28,907 bases of DNA from JAASSS01 sp021767745. GTDB lineage: Bacteria; Pseudomonadota; Gammaproteobacteria; UBA5335. Where the stretch lies: NCBI GenBank assembly GCA_034189165.1, contig JAXHVN010000041.1, positions 1-28,907 of the forward strand, written 5' to 3'. How positions within the stretch are numbered: the first letter of the stretch is position 1; each line of letters begins with the position of its first letter. Both the position numbers and the translations under genes were made by a program. A model generated the notes under the pieces. The model saw only the letters and a program-made list of their open reading frames with translations. It did no database searches and was not told the DNA's origin. This document shows positions 7,786 to 14,428 of the stretch, in pieces.

Positions 7786-8680
7786 GGCCATCGGCGAGGC
7801 CTACGCGAGGCTGCTGCGCCAGCTCGACCTGCGCGAGCTGGAGGCCGATCTGTACGAGGGCGAGAGCGCCGACCTCGGCGGCGTCAGCGTCTTCGGCGGC
7901 CAGGTACTGGCGCAGGCGCTGATGGCGGCCGGGCGCGCCGGCGATGGCCGTCCGCCGCATTCGGTGCATGCCTACTTCCTGCGTCGTGGCGACATGGCCG
8001 AGCCGATCCGCTATCGCGTCGAGCGCGTCCGCGACGGGCGCGGCTTCACCTGCCGCGCGGTGCAGGCATTGCAGCGCGAGCGGGTCATCTTCCGGCTGAT
8101 GGCCTCCTTCCACGAAGGCGAAGCCGGCTTCGAGCACGCCGCCCCCGCGCCCGGCGCGCCGGCGCCCGACACGCTGGAGTCCGACCTGACGCTGCGCGAG
8201 CGGGTCGCCGAGCGCGTGCCGGCTCCGGTGCGCGCCCGCCTGCTGCGGCAGGTGGGACTGGAGATGCGCCCGGTCAGCCCGCTCGATCCGCTGCAGCCCG
8301 TGCCAGCGCCGCCGCACCAGCAGGTCTGGCTGCGCCTGGGCGGGCCGGCGCCGGCCGACGCGCTGACCCGCTACGCGCTGCTGGCCTACGCCTCGGACTT
8401 CAACCTGATGGGTACCGCGCTGCGCCCGCACGGCACGGGTTTCTGGCAGATCCGCGCGGCGAGCCTGGATCATGCGCTGTGGTTCCACGCGCCGCCGAGC
8501 TGGCGGGGCTGGCTGCTGCACGACATGACCAGCCCCTGGGCCGGCGGTGGCCGCGGACTGAACTTCGGCGGCTTCTACGAGGCCGGGGTACGCATCGCCA
8601 GCACGGCCCAGGAGGGGCTGATGCGCCTGCCGCGCAAGGCCCGCACCGACGCCGCCGCCGAGCCGCCACCCAGCTCTTGA
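7769..8680 (+). CDS. tesB: Acyl-CoA thioesterase II (TesB type)
   Basis: This is a cytoplasmic double-hotdog thioesterase that hydrolyses medium- to long-chain acyl-CoA to free fatty acid and CoA. The 303-residue length is normal. The N-terminal hotdog shows FGGQVLAQAL and HSVHAYFLRRGD. The C-terminal hotdog carries the catalytic set known from E. coli TesB: Asp210 in YASDFN, Ser232 in ASLDHALWFH (Thr in E. coli, Ser in many relatives) and Gln281 in STAQEG. The ATG lies inside the end of wzc (17-base overlap) with no strong ribosome site, so expression probably depends on translation of wzc. A thioesterase here is not a standard part of capsule export; it may simply ride on the operon. Its stop codon overlaps the -35 of the hsp20 promoter. 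Confidence 0.9.
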   Translation: MPPVPEAIGEAYARLLRQLDLRELEADLYEGESADLGGVSVFGGQVLAQALMAAGRAGDGRPPHSVHAYFLRRGDMAEPIRYRVERVRDGRGFTCRAVQALQRERVIFRLMASFHEGEAGFEHAAPAPGAPAPDTLESDLTLRERVAERVPAPVRARLLRQVGLEMRPVSPLDPLQPVPAPPHQQVWLRLGGPAPADALTRYALLAYASDFNLMGTALRPHGTGFWQIRAASLDHALWFHAPPSWRGWLLHDMTSPWAGGGRGLNFGGFYEAGVRIASTAQEGLMRLPRKARTDAAAEPPPSS

Positions 8681-8704
8681 AACGCCTCGCCCCGCACCTA
8701 TATC
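8676..8704 (+). promoter_or_regulatory. Sigma-32-type heat-shock promoter of hsp20
   Basis: CTTGAAA at 8676-8682 matches the -35 of the heat-shock sigma factor perfectly. It is followed after 13 bases by ACCTATAT at 8696-8703, which fits CCCCATNT at five of the seven defined positions. Transcription would start near 8711, about 27 bases before the hsp20 ATG. The -35 overlaps the tesB stop codon. The downstream gene is a classic heat-shock protein, which supports the reading. Confidence 0.65.
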
Positions 8705-8737
8705 GATCGCCGTATGGCTCATCGATGGAGGTTCGAC

Positions 8738-9181
8738 ATGGCATTGGTCAGACAGGATCCCTGGCAGGCGCTGGCGGAGATGCGCGACGAATTTGACCGT
8801 CTGTTCACCCAGCGCAATGCGCAGAACGCCGATCATTCCCGCGTGGTCACCAGCCAGTGGACCCCGGCGGTGGATGTGCGGGAAGAAGAAGGACGCTTCG
8901 TCATCTACGCCGACGTGCCGGGCGTGCAGCCCGGGGACATCGAGGTGACGATGGAACACGGCATCCTCACCCTGCGCGGCGAACGCCGGCTGGAACAGCC
9001 CGAGGCGGAGAACGGCTTCAGCCGCATCGAGCGTGCCTGGGGCAGCTTCTACCGGCGCTTCAGCCTGCCCGACACCGCGGACGCCGAGGCCATCTCGGCG
9101 CGCACGGAGAACGGTGTGCTGCAGATCGTCATTCCCAAGCGGCCGGAAACCCAGCCGCGACGGATCGAGGTCGCCCACTGA
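8738..9181 (+). CDS. Small heat-shock protein, Hsp20/alpha-crystallin family
   Basis: This is an ATP-independent holdase that binds unfolding proteins in the cytoplasm during stress. The 147-residue protein has a short N-terminal arm (MALVRQDPWQAL). Its alpha-crystallin domain spans about residues 40-140, with WTPAVDVREEEGRFVIYADV, PGVQPGDIEVTMEHG, ILTLRGERR, and NGVLQIVIPK near the end. The C-terminal RIEV fits the I-x-I/V anchoring motif. I chose the ATG at 8738 because GGAGG lies 7 bases upstream; an in-frame ATG at 8714 would sit almost on the predicted transcription start. It has its own sigma-32-like promoter and terminator, so it is probably a single-gene unit. Confidence 0.93.
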   Translation: MALVRQDPWQALAEMRDEFDRLFTQRNAQNADHSRVVTSQWTPAVDVREEEGRFVIYADVPGVQPGDIEVTMEHGILTLRGERRLEQPEAENGFSRIERAWGSFYRRFSLPDTADAEAISARTENGVLQIVIPKRPETQPRRIEVAH

Positions 9182-9212
9182 CCCGCCCCGGCCCATCTGC
9201 CGGCGCGATACG

Positions 9213-9241
9213 AACGGGCCCGTGAGGGCCCGTTTCTGTTT
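9213..9241 (+). terminator. Intrinsic terminator after hsp20
   Basis: A perfect 9-bp stem (AACGGGCCC, 9213-9221, with GGGCCCGTT, 9226-9234) encloses a GTGA loop and is followed by TCTGTTT. It sits 32 bases past the hsp20 stop. Confidence 0.85.
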
Positions 9242-9257
9242 GCGCGCCGCCGCGCCG

Positions 9258-9263
9258 TAGAAT
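9258..9263 (+). promoter_or_regulatory. Candidate -10 element upstream of the 9316-9639 gene
   Basis: TAGAAT in otherwise almost pure G+C, 52 bases before the preferred ATG and just after the hsp20 terminator. The same A/T-island hexamer type recurs before other transcription units here. No good -35 at 16-18 bases, so support is limited. Confidence 0.35.
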
Positions 9264-9315
9264 GGGCGCTCGCGCCGCCGCCGGGCGGCAATGGCCGAAG
9301 CAGGTGGAGTGGGCG

Positions 9316-9639
9316 ATGCAGTGGCTGCAGGTGACGCTGGGTGAGGTGCGGGCGAAGGAGCGTGCGGCGCACGCGGCAGCGGATGCGGATCTGCGCCGGC
9401 AGCAGGGCCGGGCGGTGCTCGAGCACGTGGTGAAGCCGGCGCTCGCGCGCCAGGGCGTGGCGCTGCGCACCGAGGGCGAGGCGCTGGTGGGCGAGTCGGC
9501 TGGGCGGGCGCTGCAGTTCACGCTCGATCTCGAGCGCGGCGAGCTGCTCGCCCGTGACGGACGCGACGGCGAGTGCCTGCGCCTGCCGCTCGGCGCCGTG
9601 CGGGTAGAGGATGTGTTGGCCGCCTGGGCACAGGCGTAG
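9316..9639 (+). CDS. Small protein of unknown function
   Basis: I do not recognise this 107-residue protein. It begins MQWLQVTLGEVRAKERAAHA. It is rich in Ala, Arg and Glu, with a charged helical first half (about 10-55) and a second half with beta-like alternation (LQFTLDLERGELLARD). There is no signal peptide or membrane segment and no obvious catalytic motif. The ATG at 9316 has GGAG 6 bases upstream; an earlier in-frame ATG at 9262 lies within the TAGAAT promoter-like motif and is unlikely. It ends only about 20 bases before the DAHP synthase start, so the two are probably cotranscribed. Codon use is strongly GC3-biased like its neighbours, which supports a real gene. Confidence 0.6.
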   Translation: MQWLQVTLGEVRAKERAAHAAADADLRRQQGRAVLEHVVKPALARQGVALRTEGEALVGESAGRALQFTLDLERGELLARDGRDGECLRLPLGAVRVEDVLAAWAQA

Positions 9640-9659
9640 GCCGGGCGAGGATGACGAAG

Positions 9660-10727
9660 ATGTCGGATGCGGTGCTGGATAACGTCAACGTCCTGCGTCA
9701 GGAACCGCTGGTCGGCCCCGGCGAGCTCAAGCGGCGGCTGCCGCTGTCCTCGGCCGCCCGCCGCACCGTGGCCGCCGGACGGGCCGGCATACGCGCCATC
9801 CTCGCCGGCCAGGATCCCCGGCGCCTGCTGGTGATCGGCCCCTGTTCGATCCACGATCCGCGGGCGGCGCTGGACTACGCCGGCCGCCTCGCGCGGCTGG
9901 CCGCCGAGGTCGAGGACCGGCTGCTGATCGTGATGCGGGCCTACTTCGAGAAGCCCCGCACCACGGTCGGCTGGAAGGGCTTCATCAACGACCCGCGCCT
10001 GGATGGCAGCTTCCGCATCGAGGAGGGCCTGCACGAGGCACGCCGACTGCTGCTGCAAATCGCCGAACTCGGCCTGCCGACCGGCACCGAGGCGCTGGAC
10101 CCGATCGTGCCGCACTACCTGGCCGATCTGCTCAGCTGGTCGGCGATCGGCGCGCGCACCACCGAATCGCAGACCCATCGGGAGATGGCCAGCGGGCTGT
10201 CGATGCCGGTCGGCTTCAAGAACGGCACGGACGGCAGCCTGGATGTGGCCATCAACGCGCTGCTCTCGGTGAGCCAGCCGCACAGCTTCCTCGGCATCAA
10301 TCAGGAAGGGCGTACCGCGATCGTGCACACGCGCGGCAATCCGGATGCACACGTGGTACTGCGCGGCGGGCGCGAGCCGAACTATGCTGCCGCCGACATC
10401 GGCGCCTGCGAGGCGGCACTGGCACAGGCCGGGCTCGCGGCCGGCATCATGGTCGACTGCAGCCATGCCAATTGCGGCAAGGATGCGGCACGTCAGCCCG
10501 ATGTGGCGGAGGCGGTGGTGGCGCAGATGGTGGCCGGCGACACGCGGCTGATCGGCCTGATGCTGGAGAGCCACCTGGAATTCGGCCGCCAGCCGCTGCG
10601 CGAGCCGCTGCGCTATGGCGTGTCGATCACCGACCCGTGCATCGACTGGCAGACCACCGAGGCGCTGGTGCGCCGGCTGCACGCGCAGCTCGGGGCGCCG
10701 ATCCGCCCGGCCGAACTGGCCGGTTGA
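9660..10727 (+). CDS. aroG: 3-deoxy-7-phosphoheptulonate synthase (DAHP synthase, AroG type I)
   Basis: It condenses phosphoenolpyruvate and erythrose 4-phosphate to DAHP, the first step of the shikimate pathway to aromatic amino acids. The 355-residue protein follows E. coli AroG throughout. Landmarks are VIGPCSIHDP, FEKPRTTVGWKG, GARTTESQTHRE, SMPVGFKNGTDG, LRGGREPNY and MVDCSHANCGKD, with a metal and substrate pocket typical of the class. I prefer the ATG at 9660, with GAGG 9 bases upstream; the ATG at 9651 abuts that site directly and is the alternative (358 residues). Which aromatic amino acid inhibits it cannot be read with confidence, so the isozyme letter denotes only the family. It follows a small unknown gene by 20 bases. 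Confidence 0.92.
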   Translation: MSDAVLDNVNVLRQEPLVGPGELKRRLPLSSAARRTVAAGRAGIRAILAGQDPRRLLVIGPCSIHDPRAALDYAGRLARLAAEVEDRLLIVMRAYFEKPRTTVGWKGFINDPRLDGSFRIEEGLHEARRLLLQIAELGLPTGTEALDPIVPHYLADLLSWSAIGARTTESQTHREMASGLSMPVGFKNGTDGSLDVAINALLSVSQPHSFLGINQEGRTAIVHTRGNPDAHVVLRGGREPNYAAADIGACEAALAQAGLAAGIMVDCSHANCGKDAARQPDVAEAVVAQMVAGDTRLIGLMLESHLEFGRQPLREPLRYGVSITDPCIDWQTTEALVRRLHAQLGAPIRPAELAG

Positions 10728-10755
10728 GCGGCTGGGCCGCGCCGATGCGGCCGGC

Positions 10756-11052
10756 TCACTCGGTCAGCAGCAGCCGCTCCAACGCCCGCAGCTCCGCCCG
10801 CAGCGCGCGCAGCTGATCCACCAGTTCGGCCACCACGGCCGCGCCGGCCAGGTCGATGGCCAGTTCGTGCCGGATCTGCAGGGTCCGGCGCAGGGTGCAC
10901 AGCGCCGGCGGGGCGAGCAGGTAGCGCGCCTCGATCGGTCGTGGCAGCAGGCCGGCCTCGGTCAGTGCGTGCAGTTCGTCCGGCGTTGCGCCGAGGCGCA
11001 CGCACAGCACGCTGCCCTCGATCCAGACCGGCTGCTCCTCCTGCGTACTCAT
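10756..11052 (-). CDS. cbpM: Chaperone modulator CbpM
   Basis: CbpM is a small MerR-like protein that binds the J-domain of CbpA and blocks both its DNA binding and its co-chaperone activity. The 98-residue product has an N-terminal winged-helix-like part with GATPDELHALTEAGLLPRP. A helical second part contains RRTLQIRHELAIDLAGAAVV, close to the matching segment of E. coli CbpM, and it ends in a leucine-rich coiled segment. The start overlaps the cbpA stop by 4 bases (ATGA), a coupled pair as in other proteobacteria. It converges on aroG with only 28 bases between their stops; GC-rich dyads there (such as 10728-10740) are too short to call a terminator. Confidence 0.88.
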   Translation of the reverse strand: MSTQEEQPVWIEGSVLCVRLGATPDELHALTEAGLLPRPIEARYLLAPPALCTLRRTLQIRHELAIDLAGAAVVAELVDQLRALRAELRALERLLLTE

Positions 11053-11987
11053 GCGCCACCCTCCCAGCGCGCCCGCGGGTCGAAGCCGCTGCGGCGCTGC
11101 AGCGCCTCCCACATCGCGCGGTCCGCCTCGTCCTTCGCCGGCGGCAGGTGAATCTGGGCGACCACATACTGATCGCCCGACTCGGCGCCGCGGCGGGCAG
11201 GCAGGCCGCGACCCTTGAGCCGCAGCCGCTGGCCGCTCTGGGTGCCGGCCGGCACGCGCAGATCGACCCGCCCACCGAGTGTGGGCACGGCCACCGTCGC
11301 GCCCAGCGCCGCTTCCCACGGCGCCAGCGGCAGGTTCAGGTAGATGTCGCGTCCCTTCACCTGGAACAGCCGGTGCGGCTCGTACTCCACCTCCAGGTAC
11401 AGATCGCCCGCCGCACCCTCGCCCAGACCCTGCCCCCCCTGGCCGGGCAGGCGGATTTGCTGGCCAGGCTCGATGCCGCGCGGGATCTTGACCCGCAGCG
11501 TGCGTGGTCCCCCCGGAGTCTGCAGCGTCACCTCGCGGCTTTCGCCGCGGGCGATGGCCTCCAGCGGTAGCCGGATGCGCGCAGCCTGGTCGGTGCCGCG
11601 GCTGCTCCAGCCCGGCTGACGCCGGCCCCCGCTCGCCCCGCCCGTGAACAGGTTCTCGAAGAAGTCACTGAAGCCACCGCCCCCGAAGCCGGCGGCGCCC
11701 TCGCCACCCGGGCCCTGGCGGAACTCGAAGCCGCCCCAGCCCGGCGGCGGCCGGAACTCCTCGCCGCCCCGGTGACCGCTGCCAAGCGCATCGTAGGCCG
11801 CCCGCCGCTCCGGATCGCGCAGCGCCTCGTAGGCTTCGCTGACCTCCTTGAAGCGGCTCTCGGCGTCCGCCTCCTTGCTCACGTCCGGGTGGTACTTGCG
11901 GGCCAGCTTGCGGTAGGCCTTCTTGATGTCGTCCTGGGAGGCGTTCCGCTCCACGCCCAGCGTCTGGTAGTAATCCTTGTATTGCAT
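11049..11987 (-). CDS. cbpA: DnaJ-class co-chaperone / curved-DNA-binding protein CbpA
   Basis: CbpA stimulates DnaK through its J-domain and also binds curved DNA in the nucleoid. The 312 residues show: a J-domain (1-70) with the HPD triad at His33-Pro34-Asp35; a Gly/Phe-rich linker (about 70-120, with GGGGFSDFFENLFTGG); and two C-terminal beta domains (about 130-300). There are no zinc-finger CxxCxGxG repeats, which separates it from DnaJ. The ATG at 11987 has AGGAA about 9 bases upstream. TTGAAA on this strand (12061 down to 12056) could be a heat-shock -35, but the matching -10 is weak. It overlaps cbpM by 4 bases. Confidence 0.92.
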   Translation of the reverse strand: MQYKDYYQTLGVERNASQDDIKKAYRKLARKYHPDVSKEADAESRFKEVSEAYEALRDPERRAAYDALGSGHRGGEEFRPPPGWGGFEFRQGPGGEGAAGFGGGGFSDFFENLFTGGASGGRRQPGWSSRGTDQAARIRLPLEAIARGESREVTLQTPGGPRTLRVKIPRGIEPGQQIRLPGQGGQGLGEGAAGDLYLEVEYEPHRLFQVKGRDIYLNLPLAPWEAALGATVAVPTLGGRVDLRVPAGTQSGQRLRLKGRGLPARRGAESGDQYVVAQIHLPPAKDEADRAMWEALQRRSGFDPRARWEGGA

Positions 11988-12098
11988 CGATAACGGTTCC
12001 TGATCGCTCCCGACGGCGAACCCGATACGCCCTAGGTGGGTGCCTGCCGGCGCGGTTTCAACAGCCGCACCGGGGCTGTGGCCCGCGCCGCGGTCTGC

Positions 12099-12104
12099 TA
12101 GCAT
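12099..12104 (+). promoter_or_regulatory. Candidate -10 element of dusA
   Basis: TAGCAT hexamer in a GC-rich setting, 25 bases before the dusA ATG, of the same type as those at 2340, 9258 and 14390. No clear -35. Confidence 0.35.
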
Positions 12105-12129
12105 CCGCGCCCCGCGGACCGGAGATGAC

Positions 12130-13116
12130 ATGGCAGCCGAGCCTTCCCACCGCTTCTGCGTGGCGCCGATGCTGGATGTGACCGACCGGCACTACCGGCA
12201 TCTGCTGCGCCTGCTCTCGCGTCACGCCTTCCTTTACAGCGAGATGATCACCGCCGCTGCGCTGGCGCGCGGTGACGCGGCGCGCCTGCTGCGCCAGTCG
12301 CCGGCCTCCGGCGCGGTGGCGCTGCAGCTCGGCGGAGCGGAGCCGGCGGCGTTGGCGGCCGCCGCGGCGCTGGCGGCCGAGCACGGCTATCGGGAGGTGA
12401 ACCTCAACGTCGGCTGCCCCAGCAGCCGGGTGCAGGGCGGTCGCTTCGGCGCCTGCCTGATGGCCGAGCCGGCCCGGGTGGCCGAGTGCGTGGCGGCGAT
12501 GCAGGCGGCGACGGCACTGCCGGTGACCGTCAAGACCCGGCTCGGCATCGATGCGCTCGACAGTGATGCGCATCTGCAGGGCTTCATCGCCGCCATCGCC
12601 GCGGCGGGCTGCCGGCTGGTCATCGTGCACGCACGCAAGGCGTGGCTGCAGGGCCTGAGCCCCCGGCAGAACCGCGAGATTCCGCCGCTGCAGTACGAGC
12701 GCGTCTACCGGCTGCAGGCGCAGTTTCCGCAGCTGGCGATCGTCATCAACGGCGGTATCGCCGATCTGGACGCGGCCGAGGCGCTGCTGGCACAGCCGCC
12801 GGCACTGGCCGGCGCCATGCTCGGCCGGGCGGTGCAGCGCGATCCGTACCTGCTGGCCGGCGTGGACCGGCGCTGCTACGGCGAGATGGCCCCGCCGCCC
12901 AGCCGTCTGGCGGTGGCGCGCCACTACCTGCCCTATGTCGAGGCCGAGCGCAGTGCCGGCACGCCGATGTCCGTGCTGATGGCGCCGCTGCTGAACCTCT
13001 TCCAGGGCCAGCCGGGCGCGCGCCGCTTCCGCCGGCACCTGAGCGAGCGGGGCCACCGGCCCGGCGCCGGGCCGCAGACGCTGACCGAGGCGCTGGCGCA
13101 CCTGGCGCCGGCCTGA
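12130..13116 (+). CDS. dusA: tRNA-dihydrouridine synthase A
   Basis: This FMN enzyme reduces uridines to dihydrouridine in the D-loop of tRNA (U20/U20a for DusA) with NADPH. The 328-residue TIM-barrel protein shows VAPMLDVTDRHYR at the N-terminus, LNVGCPSSRVQGGRFGACLM with the catalytic cysteine Cys109, the FMN and tRNA-binding stretch TVKTRLGID, and GLSPRQNREIPPL. The last is specific to DusA against DusB and DusC. The ATG has GGAG five bases upstream. The gene is monocistronic as far as can be seen. It converges on the TraB-family gene, whose stop lies 12 bases further; a GTCGGC/GCCGAC dyad at 13120-13137 spans that junction and may act as a shared terminator, though it has no T-tract. Confidence 0.94.
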   Translation: MAAEPSHRFCVAPMLDVTDRHYRHLLRLLSRHAFLYSEMITAAALARGDAARLLRQSPASGAVALQLGGAEPAALAAAAALAAEHGYREVNLNVGCPSSRVQGGRFGACLMAEPARVAECVAAMQAATALPVTVKTRLGIDALDSDAHLQGFIAAIAAAGCRLVIVHARKAWLQGLSPRQNREIPPLQYERVYRLQAQFPQLAIVINGGIADLDAAEALLAQPPALAGAMLGRAVQRDPYLLAGVDRRCYGEMAPPPSRLAVARHYLPYVEAERSAGTPMSVLMAPLLNLFQGQPGARRFRRHLSERGHRPGAGPQTLTEALAHLAPA

Positions 13117-13128
13117 GTCGTCGGCGCG

Positions 13129-14319
13129 CTAGCCGACCAGCTGATCGAAGATGCGAAAGCCGGCGATGTAGGTGCCGGCGGCCGAGCCCAGGGTCACCAG
13201 GAAGAAGACCAGCAGCACGCGCGAGACCCGGTTGCGCCACCAGCCGCGCCAGGCCATGACGTCGTCGCGCAGCGACTGGAAGTCCGCCACCTGCGGCTTG
13301 CGCAGCCAGATCTCCAGCGCCGCGGCGACGAAGCCGGCGCCGATGGTCGGGTTCAGCGAGGTCAGCGGCGCGGCGACGAAGGCGCCGGCGATGGTCAGCG
13401 GATGCGCCAGGGCGAGCAGGGCACCCGCGGCGGAGAGACCGCCGTTGATGAGCACCCAGTCGCCGACCAGGCTGAGCCCGAGCTCCGGGCTGCGGGCGAA
13501 GCCGATGGCGAAGCCGGCCAGCACGAGCGCGACGATCAGGTAGGGCACGAGCCGGGGCCAGCGGCTCGCCGGCGGCAGGCTGGCGAGCTCGGCGGCGACC
13601 TCGCCGGGCGGCGCGGCGTCCTCGGCCAGTGCCTGCGCCAGCCCCGCCAGATGACCGGCGCCGATCACCACCAGCACGCGCCGCGGGCGTTCGGCGGCGA
13701 TGTGTTCGCGCAGCCGGGCCGCCATGTAGCGGTCGCGCTCGGCGATCAGCACCCGATGCAGCGGCGCGGCCTCGGCGGCGAACTCGGCGAAGGTGTTGTG
13801 TAGCACGTCGCCCGCCTTGAGCCGCTCGATGTCGGCCTCCTCGATCTGCTCGCGGCTGAGCAGGCTGGCGAGCAGGCCGGAGATCACCACCGGCCGCTGC
13901 CACCAGGGCACGCTGCGGTAGAGCCGGCGCATGGTCACGCCGATCTCGCGGTCGACCAGCCACAACGGCAGATCACGCGCTTCGGCGGCCTCGGCGGCGG
14001 CGCGCATCTCGGCCCCCGGCTCGATGCCCAGCTGCGCGGCCAGCCGGCGCTGGTAGGCGCCGAGCGCGAGGCTCGCCGCCACCATGCCGGCGCGGCCATC
14101 GCGCAGCACCTGCATGAGATCCAGGCGGGCCAGCGAGTCCGGGTCGATCAGCGCCTGATGCCGGCTCGGACACAGCTCGATGGCCACGGCGTCGTATTCA
14201 CCCGTGGCGATGCGTTCGGCCACGGCGCGGGCGCTGGCGTGGGAGATGTGCGCGGTGCCGAGCAGGTCGACGTCGGTATCGCCGACACGGACGCGGCGGC
14301 TGGGCTCTTCGGCGGTCAT
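13129..14319 (-). CDS. TraB/PrgY-family membrane protein
   Basis: The family includes the enterococcal pheromone-shutdown proteins and is distantly related to Tiki/GumN-type metalloproteases; its bacterial role outside conjugation is not settled. The 396-residue protein has an N-terminal soluble domain (about 1-260) with the conserved GTAHIS (His24), VAIELCPSRH and VVIGAGHLAG motifs, the set proposed to form the active site. The C-terminal part has four or so hydrophobic segments from about residue 270 (PYLIVALVLAGFAIGFA, GALLALAHPLTIAGAFVAAP, LLVFFLVTLGSAAGTYIAG). The ATG at 14319 has no strong ribosome site; a TTG in frame at 14379 is less likely. It is divergent from ugd (109 bases between starts) and convergent with dusA. 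No conjugation genes are near, so the pheromone name should not be taken as function. Confidence 0.85.
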   Translation of the reverse strand: MTAEEPSRRVRVGDTDVDLLGTAHISHASARAVAERIATGEYDAVAIELCPSRHQALIDPDSLARLDLMQVLRDGRAGMVAASLALGAYQRRLAAQLGIEPGAEMRAAAEAAEARDLPLWLVDREIGVTMRRLYRSVPWWQRPVVISGLLASLLSREQIEEADIERLKAGDVLHNTFAEFAAEAAPLHRVLIAERDRYMAARLREHIAAERPRRVLVVIGAGHLAGLAQALAEDAAPPGEVAAELASLPPASRWPRLVPYLIVALVLAGFAIGFARSPELGLSLVGDWVLINGGLSAAGALLALAHPLTIAGAFVAAPLTSLNPTIGAGFVAAALEIWLRKPQVADFQSLRDDVMAWRGWWRNRVSRVLLVFFLVTLGSAAGTYIAGFRIFDQLVG

Positions 14320-14389
14320 CGGGATCGGCCGGCCGGCTTCGGGGAGCGCAGCATGCCCCGCCCGGCCGCGCCGGAGCAAGCCGCCGCGC

Positions 14390-14395
14390 TAGAAT
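14390..14395 (+). promoter_or_regulatory. Candidate -10 element of ugd
   Basis: TAGAAT hexamer, an A/T island in the 109-base divergent spacer, 33 bases before the ugd ATG. No recognisable -35 at the usual distance. Confidence 0.4.
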
Positions 14396-14428
14396 GCCGG
14401 ACTGGCACGAGGGCTCGGAGCGATACGG

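Noticed and set aside
9262..9315. Longer version of the 9316-9639 gene starting at the ATG at 9262
   Set aside because: That ATG lies inside the TAGAAT promoter-like element and has no ribosome site, while the ATG at 9316 has GGAG at good spacing.
13120..13137. Bidirectional terminator between dusA and the TraB-family gene
   Set aside because: The GTCGGC/GCCGAC dyad is only 6 bp, overlaps a stop codon and has no T-tract on either strand.
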